A stretch of 64,000 bases of DNA from Triglochin maritima (taxonomy: Eukaryota > Streptophyta > Magnoliopsida > Alismatales > Juncaginaceae). This document shows, piece by piece, positions 54,759 through 64,000 of the stretch. Position numbers and translations under genes: made by a program. The stretch spans positions 21,356,542 through 21,420,541 of the forward strand of contig OY821791.1 of the NCBI GenBank assembly GCA_963682175.1. The letters are read 5' to 3'. How positions within the stretch are numbered: the first letter of the stretch is position 1; each line of letters opens with the position of its first letter. The notes under the pieces are model-generated. The model was not told the origin of the DNA and did not search any database. It saw only the letters and a list, made by a program, of their open reading frames with translations.

Positions 54759-57058
54759 AAAAATCTAGGACAAAAAAACCACATAGCGATACATGAGTTC
54801 TAGCATAAAATACAACGAGCCGCAATAGTCATAAAAAATAAACTATCTTAATAACTATAGCATTCAGACCAAAGGAAAACATAAAGCGCTCGATCAAATC
54901 CTCATGCAATAGTTAATAAAGCTATTTTACAAATTCATATATTGCGCTCCATCATGATTTAATAACCCTAAAAAAACTATAAATCATGGCAAATCAGCAG
55001 CAAATAAATAATTATCCGCCGGTTGCAAGGTGGTTTACTCAAAACACTTCTACCTTGCAACTCCCACTAGGCATGCAAGTTCCAAAGATAACGTTCCTTT
55101 CAGAACATTCCAATAAAGATCACACAGAAATTAATTGCTACATTACTTCCATATCGAGCTAAGGATCCCCCATAGGGATTTAGCACTCTAGATGGGAACC
55201 TGCATAAGCCTTATAGCAATAATATCACAATAATAAAAATAAAGGAGCCCCTCGTCTCCCTAGGGCAATAAACAGTCCACAGTCCCTAATTATTACAGTC
55301 CATAAGTATTACAGCTCATTGCGATATCTATTGCAAATGGAAATGAATGAATGAAATTACGCTCAACTCTCAATAAGGGAGCAAAAATAAATCAGCATCC
55401 ATTCACACCATTCATACCATACAAGCGCAATCTTTCCATACGTTAGCACAATCACACGCATGAATAAAGTGTACACCACTTCCAAATTAGAAGGAAGTAA
55501 TATATAAGGAAACAACGCATATATGGAGCATAAGAAAAACGTATATGGAAATACCAATCAGTCTCCATAATAGTATCTCAAAACAGAAATTTTCTTTTCT
55601 TTCCCCAATCAACATAATCATGAGAGCGTAAAAATTATCCTACTCACATTAGGAAAGAAAAATCCGGAAAAATCCTCAATGAGATCAACACATGTATGTG
55701 GATTTAATCATAAAGGAAATATTTCAAATGAAATGCATGCTATCATTCCAAAAAATCCAAAATTCCTTAAATGAGATCAACACATATATGTGCATCAAAG
55801 GAAAGCATTCAAAAAAACTTTTAAGGAAACAAAAACTCCAGCCCATAATCTGCTCTAAAAAATTTCAGAATTTTCCAATCTTTCCTTAATCAATATAAGC
55901 ATGCAATCAACAATAATTATGCTACTTGTATTGGAAAGGAAAAATTCGAAATTTTCAAGAGAACAGCAAGCATATATGTGCATTTTTCAGTAAGGAAACC
56001 AATCAATCACATGCATGTTAATGCTCCAAAAACAGCCATATCCGAAATTCTTTGGAGCAACAAGGCAACACAATTATCATGCATATGCATATGGCAATAA
56101 ACATCTACTCTAGATGCATGCTCATATTGAAAATGCTAAATAAACAAGCATATACACGAAATTCCAGCAAACATGAGATCTAGTCATGCATGTACACGAA
56201 TCAGAGATAACAACATTTGATCCATCCATGCAATCCGACATGCATGATGATATACAAATGACATACAAACATTATCATCTAATTCAAGCTTGAAAAAATA
56301 TCAGAGAATTAAACTACTGATTATCATATAAAACATGCGCAAAAACAGAAGATCATCATGATAGGGTTAACACAGATTTCATGTATACATGCTCAAAGAT
56401 TAGAATAAATAATATCTAACCCTAATTCGGAAAAATCAGGAAAAATAGACATCTGATTTCATGTGTACATGTGCATGATTTAGAAGAATCAACATGGAAA
56501 AAAAACTTCTAATTTTATCTAATACAAGCGCAAATAATAGAGGTAACAACACAGAAAAAATAGAATTCTGGTCACATCTATGTATGTGCAATGATAGGAG
56601 AGCAACATATCATATTGGCTCGAAATAAAATCAGGAAAAAATCCATCTTAAACCATGCATACATGCGCAAGAATAGAGGAGCAAAATCTAACCCTAGATG
56701 CGTGCTCTAATGAACCAAAATATGCGCAACAAGTAGAGTCTAGTCTAAGCCCTAATCGCATGTTAGAAAGAACTCAGCAAACATGCACCACTTATATCTC
56801 TAAATGAACGATCACATTATTTCATTTAAAGATAAAACAACTTCTGAGTTTTCATTTCCAGAATATGAAAAACGAATTTGAAAGAAAACACATGAACAAT
56901 CAACATATATAACATGCACATCATGTAAATAAGCAATGTTGATTTTTCTGTTATCTTTCTTTCTCCAAAAAACATAACCACCGAATTTTTATCTCAAATC
57001 AGATTATCATGAAACAAAAATTCGTCAAGCATGGTGAGGATTCGAAGGTAATCGAGAT
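54759..57058 (-). other. Copia C AT-rich leader
   Basis: About 2.3 kb, longer than in copia A but clearly related over both ends. AT-rich with no credible frame. Confidence 0.75.
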
Positions 57059-57071
57059 GGCTCTGGTACCA
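57059..57071 (-). other. Copia C primer-binding site
   Basis: TGGTACCAGAGCC in element sense, identical to copia A and one base from the LTR. Confidence 0.88.
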
Positions 57072-57072
57072 A

Positions 57073-57455
57073 TGTTAGCAAACAACGACTCTACAAGTTC
57101 AGGAGTACCTTTCTTGGAGAGAACCTGTGGCAGCGTAAGGAAGATCGGAGGTCACCTTACAGAATCCTTTTCACCTATCGGTCTCCTACTCACTTGGAGA
57201 AGGAGCGCGAGTCCACAACCCAAGAGTCCAAAGAATGAGCTTGGTGGAGGTGGAGGGACGAAATGGGAGAGAGAGAAGGTGGCGGCTAGGGTGGGTGGAG
57301 GCTAGGGTTTGCACACTTGTTGTTCCATCCAATGGGAGGCTCCCCTCCTTATATAGATGGCTCCACCCTAAACCCTTAAATGTGTAGTCCAATAGGGACG
57401 TGCCATGTGTCAGTGCTTTGGGCAAATATCTTATTAATCCTAGATTAATCCAATA
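57073..57455 (-). repeat. Copia C 5' LTR (383 bp)
   Basis: + strand TGTTAGCAAACAACG ... GATTAATCCAATA, clearly diverged from the copia A LTRs. TATA box at 57349-57356 on the minus strand. It ends at the same sequence as the copia A LTR, supporting a true element end. Confidence 0.9.
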
Positions 57456-59188
57456 GCAGCAATGCTGAGGATCTGATAGCTCTCACGAAGGATGAGCCAT
57501 CAGATACCCATCTGCGTCGAAGTAAACGCGGGCTCATTCCTCGTAGGCGGTTTCGCTTAGAGGAAGAGGCCCTCATGATAGCTCAAGAAGAAATTGATTA
57601 TGAATCATCTGCGATGACAGTAATCCATGAGCAAGAACCGGAGACCTTGAAAGAGGCTTTGGAAGGTCCAAATGCGAAAGAGTGGTTAGAAGCTACAAAG
57701 GAAGAGTTGGAGTCGATGAAAGTTAATCGAGTCTGGGACTTGGTCGACTTACCGCCGAACCGAAAGGCCATTGGGGCCAAGTGGATCCTCAAGATTAAGA
57801 GGAAGGCGGATGGATCTTTTGATAGATTCAAGGCTAGACTGGTAGCTAAAGGCTACACCCAAAGAGAAGGCGTGGATTTTGAGGAAACCTTTTCACCCGT
57901 GGTTAGGTTTGCCTCCATCCGCCTTCTACTAGCTATTGTAGCTTAGATGGACTTAGAGCTTTACCAAATGGATGTAAAGACTGCTTTTCTCAATGGAGAA
58001 CTTGAGGAGGAGATCTATATGGATCAACCTCAAGGTTTTGAAGTCAAAGGACAAGAGTGCAAAGTGTGCAAGCTCAAAAAGTCCTTGTATGGCTTAAAAC
58101 AAGCGTCTAGACAGTGGAACATTCGCTTCGATCAAGCTATATCAGAGAATGCATTCTTTATTCTTGTGGAAGATCACTGTGTGTACGTTAAGAGATCCAA
58201 TGGTAAATTTGTCATTCTGACCTTGTATGTTGATGACATACTCATGACTGGCAATAGCAAAGAGTTGCTGAAATCCACTAAAGAGTGGTTGTCCTCCACG
58301 TTTGATATGAAGGACATGGGTGAAGCTAGCTACGTCCTTGGTGTCAAGATAGTTAGAAATAGGTCCAAGAGACTTCTGGGATTGTCTCAAGAGACTTATA
58401 TTAACAACATCTTGAAGAAATACCATATGGACAAATGCAAACCAATCGACACTCCTGTTGAGAAGGGTTTGCACTTGAGCCTTGATAAGCATCCTGAGAC
58501 TCCTGAAGAGAAGGGCAAAATGAGCAAGGTTCCATACTCCAATGTTGTGGGAAACCTTATGTACGCTATGATGTGTACTAGGCCAGACATTTGTTATGCT
58601 GTGGGCATGGTGAGTCGATGGCAGTCTAGCCCAAGCATGGAGCACTGGAATGCAGTCAAGAGAATCATGAGATACCTCAGAGGAACGGGTAACTACATGC
58701 TGTGTTACCAAGCATCAGATCTCCGCCTGATTGGCTATAGTGATGCCGATTGGGCTGGAGACATTGATGAAAGGAAGTCTACCTCTGGTTATGCTTTCTT
58801 GCTGGCTAATGGGGCCATCTCATGGTCCAGTAAGAAGCAAACCTATATAGCCCTGTCGACTATGGAAGCAGAGCATGTTGCATGCTCTGCAGCAGTACAT
58901 GAGGTAGTTTGGGTGAGGAGGTTCTTACAACATACTGGGCTAGTAGAGACATCAGATGAGCCTATTGTTGTCTATTGTGACAACATGGCTGCCCTTTGTT
59001 ATGTGAAAGACCCCAAATATCATGGAAAGACCAAACATATACAGGTTAGTTATCATTTTGTGAAGGACATCATAGCGAGAAAGGAAGTTGTGTTAAGACA
59101 TGTGTCTACTAGTCTTATATGGTAGCTGACCCTCTTACTAAGGCTATAGCTAAGGGCTCGTTTATGTCTCATGTGAAGTCGTTAGGCT
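57456..59188 (+). pseudogene. Copia B reverse transcriptase and RNase H, nearly complete
   Basis: The best-preserved copia polymerase region in the window. After the linker ([19 protein letters not shown]) come [45 protein letters not shown] and FSPVVR. A TAG at 57944-57946 interrupts the frame; then DVKTAFLNGELEEEIYM, the KSLYGLKQASRQW region and catalytic LYVDDILMTG follow. Next are YSNVVGNLMYAMMCTRPDI, VKRIMRYLRGT and RNase H (DADWAGDIDERKS, ALSTMEAEHVA, VYCDNMAALCY). A two-base AT insertion near 59118 moves the end (ADPLTKAIAKGSF) out of frame. The enzyme would copy element RNA into DNA; the stop blocks it as read. Confidence 0.9.
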
Positions 59189-59191
59189 TAC
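57456..59191 (+). mobile_element. Copia element B, 3' pol fragment
   Basis: Plus-strand piece of the same copia family beginning in the linker before reverse transcriptase (AATGCTGAGGATCTGATAGC) and ending shortly after the RNase H frame, where gypsy 2 starts at 59192. No LTR is left. It is about 94% identical to copia A over a ~190-bp stretch compared by eye, so it is a different insertion from A and D. Confidence 0.87.
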
Positions 59192-60707
59192 TGATTGACA
59201 TCATTTCATGCTCATATTTGTATCTTATATCCATTATCTTACATCTAAGCAATGCTATGTGACGAGTTTTATGTTTAGTTTTCAGAAATAAAGAGGTTTG
59301 AAGAGAAGAGCCATGAAAGGACCCAAAAGCAGGAAAAAATGACTTAATTGTGAGACCTAGGGACTGAGATGCAATGGAGAAGGACCTGATCGTAAGACCG
59401 AAGGACCTAAGAGCAAAACAGGAAACTCCACACCATCATGGGGAGTATTTTGGCAATTCGATTCGGGTCGGAGCTCCAACAACCGAGTAGATGCATCCAA
59501 GACCAAGACACACTTCAAGGAAAGCCCACCAGAAGACCCAGACGGATCTGGGCTTTATAGGCCGCCAATTGGCGGTCTGGATCATGCCAGATCCGCCCCA
59601 ACTTCTCCTGGACTTGTATTAATGTTCGTTTAGTCTATTTTTGGTATTGGTTTAGTCCCACATCGGAGGATTGTCCCGGATTAGCTTTTTCCATGCCTAT
59701 AAATAGAACTCTTCACCTTCCATTGTAATCACCCATTGTTTGGTGGCATTCTCTCTACTAAGGAGTGAGCCTTGAAGCAATAACTCAAGGTGGAGAAGAA
59801 TGCTACCTTCAATGTGAGTCATTGTTAATAAAAGTTTATTTGTTTCTTTTAATCTTGTTTTGTTATGTTGCTTGTTTTGTGTGGGTTGCTTTACTTTGTT
59901 TAATCTCTTGTTAAGTAATTGTATAATCTTAGTTAAATGTTTTCTTTACTTAGTCTAATCAGTAGTGTAATGAGTAGTGAGTAGTTCCATCCACATTTTG
60001 GGGGTGGAGAAATATGTGATATAATCATGTAGTGTATTAAGTGTGTGTTATCTTTATCCCTTGAGCTTTATATGATTTCCATAACCATCTAATGGGTTTT
60101 CACTCTTATCTTTGATATGCTAATGCTCTTGAATGAAGCCTAGCTTATGCTTTGATTAGTGGACCTATTTTATGGGGAATGATAAGGTTAGGATATGGAT
60201 GAAGTTAATATTGGAAACACAATTTGTAGTGTATGTGCTCTTGTTGCCTTTACCTTAGCTAATGTCTTATATGTTTTAATGATGTAGTGAAATCTTAATT
60301 CATGTAGAGGCATAGTAGATAGTTTTTATACTTGAGTTCATGTAGCTTCATTCCAATTATTGTCTTGTATGTTTTAATGATGTAGTCTTATCTTAATTCA
60401 TGTAGAGGCAAAGTTAGATGTAGTTTTATGATTTCATGCACTACATGTTGTGAGGAGCTTAATGAACACACACACTTCTTTATGTTCACATTATTTCTCT
60501 ACCCCGTTTGGGGTTTAGTTTTCTTGCTTTTCTTCCATTTCCATTTGCACCTTAGTGTAGTTTAGTGTAACCAACCTTTCTTCCCTTTCTTTACCTCTCA
60601 CCTTCGCACAAACCAAGTGTCGACACACCTCCCAGTGGACGACCCGTATTTGCCACCGCTTCAACGCGGCCGTGCACTTGCGGTTAAATATAAAACGAGA
60701 TCAATCA
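59192..60707 (+). repeat. Gypsy 2 5' LTR (1,516 bp)
   Basis: TGATTGACATC ... GATCAATCA, with both 7-bp ends intact. TATAAATAG at about 59698-59706, palindrome at 59562-59575, (AC)5 at 60466-60475. Confidence 0.92.
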
Positions 60708-60713
60708 AGTTTT

Positions 60714-60731
60714 TGGCGCCGTTGCCGGGGA
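60714..60731 (+). other. Gypsy 2 primer-binding site
   Basis: TGGCGCCGTTGCCGGGGA, identical to gypsy 1 and six bases from the LTR end. Confidence 0.85.
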
Positions 60732-61717
60732 GGTGCTCGGTCCAGACCTTGGTTTGGACGATTCGAGGGGTTTTTAATTTTTTGTTTCTAGTTTTTCTTA
60801 GTTTCAGGGAACCAGCAGATTAAGGGGAGGCTACTGGACAAGTTTGAAGGAGAGAAGTTTCAACTTGACCGCCAATTAGCGGTTTGGAACCGCCAACTGG
60901 CGGCCTGGTGAGGTCATCTTGCCTTGAAATTTTTTCTGGTAGTTGTGTTCTTCCATTTTGTTATCGGGGAGCTCTATTTTGCATGCTTTGACTTCTGGTT
61001 TGCTCCCAGATCATTAATCACTCCTCCATTAATCAACTTGGCCCTAAAATCCAAAGCAAAAGACTAGACGTTCTTATTTGTTTAGGTCACGCATCATGTA
61101 TTGACTTGAGCATATAGTTGTCTTTTCTTTTAGCTTTAATTTCAGTTGTTGAGTGCTGGCGTAAGGTACGCATTTCCTACACTCATTCACGCATCTCGTA
61201 TGCCCATGCATTAGTTAGTAGGATTTGCATAAGGACAAGAGTGAGTTGAGCGTTTGATTGGAGTGATTGATTGCTAGATTTAAGCTCAAAACACTACTAA
61301 GGAGGGGCTGTCCCATAAAAGATAAGGTGGGGGATTTCATCACCCTTTCCTTGGCCCAAAAACCACTCTTAATAAAGTCTTAATCTAAAAGCAAGTAGAC
61401 ATTGGCCATTAGGACTTGGCGCATTAGGAGAGTGATCCGGTCACGACCGTCATAGCCTGATCGGCGTCGCCCACTTTGTCGATAGTAGGAGAGACGAGAT
61501 CTCCGGATCTTGGCTCACTTGCTTGTCATTGTGGTCTTCGTCGTAGGGAGGTGAGGCGTGTTGAGGCCGTGTGAACTCGCAGTTAGGCGTCGTCTAGCTG
61601 TAACGACCCATAGCCAGCCTAAGCTTGTTTGAGCCGTGTTTGCTAGACTTGGCTTCTATCCTCACCCTGTACCCACGCTAGCTTTAGGCATTCTTCCCTT
61701 CTCCTCTGAGTCATCTT
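60732..61717 (+). other. Gypsy 2 leader fragment
   Basis: Similar to 38155-39170 of gypsy 1, including the double palindrome region (about 60869-60905, both copies degenerate here). It is cut by copia D before the gag ATG. Confidence 0.8.
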
Positions 61718-62321
61718 CTTCTCGTCTAACCCGATAAAAACATAACCTTTGGAGAGATCACTGTATTTTACAAAGATACACTTTTCCCTCTAGGTCCTAG
61801 TTTTCCATATCGGTGACTAGCAGAATGAATGTACGCTGCGCATCCCCAAGGACGCAACAGACTAAAATCAGGCTTCCGTCCTGTCCATAACTCATATGGA
61901 GTTGAGGGAACCGATTTTGTTGGAACTCTATTGAGGATATAGGCAGCAGTCATTAGAGCATCTCCCCAAAACGAAATTGGTAAGCTCGCATGCGCCATCA
62001 TGGATCTAACCATGTCTAGCAACGTTCTATTCCTTCTCTCAGCAACACCATTTTGCTGAGGAGTATAAGTCATAGTGAGTTGTCTAGATATCCCTTTTCA
62101 TCACATAACTCTTTGAACATTATGGAGAGATATTCACCACCTCTATCCGTTCTAAGAGTTTTTATCTTATTATCCAACTGATTCTCAACTAAGCTCATGA
62201 ATTTCTTAAAACATTCTAGAGCTTCTGACTTGTGAGAAATAAGATAAATATGACCATATCTAGTGAAGTCATCAATGAATGTGATGAAGTAACTCTGTCC
62301 ATGTCTAGTACGCACATTCAA
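61718..62321 (-). pseudogene. Copia D integrase fragment
   Basis: After the shared TGA the frame reads NVRTRHGQSYFITFIDDF, SHKSEALECFKK (no stop here, unlike copia A) and LRTDRGGEYLS. It has the same one-base loss as copia A near 62080, then [16 protein letters not shown], with the canonical Gly that A has lost. A one-base loss in a T run near 61785 ends the frame. It stops at the junction with gypsy 2. Confidence 0.88.
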
Positions 62322-63855
62322 GGGTCAACAAATATCTGAGTGAATTAGTTCTAAAGGAGAAGTATCCCTAATGGCTTTTCCGAACGGTTTTCTAGTTGGC
62401 TTTCCAGCTAGACAAGATTCACAGGTCGGCAATTCAAATTTGGAGCATTCTCCTAATACCCCCTCCTTTGCCAACCTGTTCATCCGGTCAACACCAATGT
62501 GACCTAGTCTAGCATGCCACATAACTGAATCATTATTCATGGAACTTTGGCTCATAAAGGCACTAGTATTACGATTGAAATCATAAATTACGTCCATCAC
62601 AATAAAACCGTCTGAAAGGAAAGCATGTCCATAATAAATGTTAGAAAGGTATAAACCCATATCATTGTTCTCAAAAACAACTTTAAAACCATGACTCATC
62701 AAAACAACAACAGAAATAATATTTCGCCGTATAGATGGTGCATACAACACGTCGTGAAGTAATAGGATCCGGTCACTTCGCAAAGCCACTTTGCATGTGC
62801 CAACTCCAAGAACATCAATGCTAGTGTTCTTTGCCATGTTTATTCGCCTCCCACTTGGAACACGGCGATATTCCACGACGGCAGAACGATCCTTTGTTAC
62901 ATGGTCCGTGGCACCTGAATCCACAATCCACACAGTAGAATGATCAGTGAGCATCACAGAACTAGTCACGTTACAATTCGAGGGAATACACACAGTAATT
63001 ACCTTTTGCTCAGTGCACTCACGAGCAAAATTTCCTGTCTTTCGGTAGTTAAAACAAGTCACATTAGACTTATCTTTCCCACCTCTGGATCCTCGAGGTC
63101 GTTTCTTTCCAGCTTTGTTTTCTGTTTTGTTTGCATTGGCACCCTTCTTGCCTTTAAAACCCTGAGCTCTATCTCTTTTGCGCTTAAAACTTGCACTCCT
63201 CCGAGGAGCGCCATCTTCAGCAGCAAACACTTCAGTTAGAGGGGCTTCCGCAAGTATCCGGTCCTCCTCCAGCTGTAGGTGTTTTGCGGCCTGGTCAAAT
63301 GTCCTGATGTCATCAGCATGGGTCAGATGGACCTTCATATGCTCCCAACTCTTCGAAGGCAATGATCTGATGAGATCAGACACTTGCTCCTCATCGGTCT
63401 CAGCACGACCGGCAGCGCTTAGCTCGCTAATCATGTTTGACATTGCGGTAATATGCTGCCTCATTGTGTGAACTTGGCGCATTTTATACCCATCAAATAT
63501 TAGCCCAAGCTGGCGGGCCCTTGTGACGGAGGTCACCCCGTACAGAAACTTCACAGCTTCCCACAAGGCCTTTGCAGTTCGAAACTTTTCGAACCGTAGC
63601 AACAGATCGTCCCTCATTGAACTTAGAATTGTGATTCGAGCAATTCGGTCTTTCTTTTTCCATGCATTATAAACATCCAAGTTTCTGCGATGTTGCGCAG
63701 TATTCCCCTCCTCGGGGGGAGACATAGATTGGTTTATGTTTTCTAACATGTCCTGATCCTCTAAGAGATACTCAATTTTACGATGCCATAGATCGTAATT
63801 TCTTTCATTGAGTTTATCTCCTCGAGTCAGATCAACGACAATGCTTTTGGAAGCA
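62322..63855 (-). pseudogene. Copia D gag-protease, start codon region shifted
   Basis: Colinear with copia A gag-protease. At the normal start the copy reads ATGGTGCTTCC where A has ATGGCTGCTTCC; the missing base ends the first frame within about ten codons, so the open part begins later (MLENINQSMSPPEEG at 63749). Domains as in copia A: gag core, basic linker, the same degenerate knuckle CFNYRKTGNFAREC, protease VDSGATDHV and HARLGHIG...CESC. It ends at the same TGA after LIHSDIC. Confidence 0.88.
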
Positions 63856-64000
63856 CCATAAAGAATCTAGGACAATAAAAAATACATAGCGATACATGAG
63901 TTCTAGCATAAAATATAACGAGCTACAATAGTCATAAAAAAATAAACTGACTTAATAGCTATAGCATTCAGACCAAAAGAAAACATAAAGCATTCGATCA

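Larger units (their letters stand above)
54349..57455 (-). mobile_element. Copia element C, 5' part only (LTR, leader, start of gag)
   Basis: Minus-strand copia fragment: 5' LTR (57073-57455), primer site, ~2.3-kb AT-rich leader, and gag from 54758 to about 54349, where it meets LINE copy 3. The outer LTR end is intact and directly abuts copia B, so it appears to have inserted into copia B. The rest, including the 3' LTR, was lost at the junction with LINE copy 3. Confidence 0.88.
59192..61717 (+). mobile_element. Gypsy element 2, 5' LTR and leader fragment
   Basis: Same family as gypsy 1. LTR 59192-60707, primer site at 60714, leader to about 61717, then copia D. Gag and the rest are missing. 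The LTR is shorter than in gypsy 1, with one palindrome and (AC)5, and lacks or differs in part of the region after the TATA box. Confidence 0.9.
61718..64000 (-). mobile_element. Copia element D, gag to integrase, runs off the window
   Basis: Minus-strand copia copy very close to copia A: about four differences in ~350 bp of integrase compared by eye. The left end (3' side of the element) is cut at about 61718, after [23 protein letters not shown] sequence, against the gypsy 2 leader. The right part enters the AT-rich leader and continues beyond 64000. Confidence 0.9.

Noticed and set aside
57456..61718. Copia B and copia D as two halves of one element split by an inversion
   Set aside because: The halves are nearly complementary in content (RT-RNase H against gag-integrase). 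But D is about 99% and B only about 94% identical to copia A in the stretches compared, so they are probably different insertions. About 60 codons between them are missing too.

Overview
This window looks like intergenic nuclear DNA of a flowering plant. I find no host gene. The support for a plant nucleus is a damaged piece of the plant mitochondrial gene rps3, three L1-type LINEs of the plant kind (ORF1 with a CCHC knuckle; ORF2 with endonuclease, reverse transcriptase and a C-terminal zinc-binding region), Ty1/copia elements with an initiator-Met-type primer site, and Athila-like Ty3/gypsy sequences with a tRNA-Asp-type primer site. I cannot name the species.

Layout. 1-2330 is mitochondrial-like DNA, with an rps3 exon 2 pseudogene and a group II intron domain V on the minus strand. 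From 2442 to 49921 the base layer is a purine/pyrimidine-asymmetric satellite. Its monomer is about 1.165-1.18 kb, and each monomer carries a ~100-bp block of opposite strand polarity. The array is purine on the + strand from 2442, pyrimidine from about 12638, and purine again from about 26466, with a 200-base N gap at 25085-25284. Four transposons sit cleanly in it with target-site duplications: a 5'-truncated LINE (9914-10906), a complete-length LINE (15841-21754, minus strand), a complete copia element (29323-36481, minus strand) and a complete-length gag-protease-only gypsy element (36566-45562). The last two lie 84 bp apart and, once removed, leave colinear satellite.

From 49922 to the end the satellite does not return. 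This part is a mosaic of broken transposons: a LINE truncated at both ends (49922-54348), a copia 5' end with leader and LTR (54349-57455, minus), a copia RT/RNase H piece (57456-59191, plus), a gypsy LTR with leader (59192-~61717) and a copia gag-integrase piece running off the window (~61718-64000, minus).

No element can encode a complete functional machinery: every large reading frame carries a stop, frameshift or truncation, except the short ORF2 tail of the first LINE. The most notable observations are the satellite monomer architecture and the position of its two orientation switches, the shared orientation of all LINEs relative to the purine strand, the 86-bp PBS-containing extension at the gypsy 3' LTR, shared lesions in two copia copies that imply movement of an already defective element, and a recurrent perfect palindrome in the gypsy LTR and leader. 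All identities and boundaries were read by eye from the sequence; none comes from a database search.
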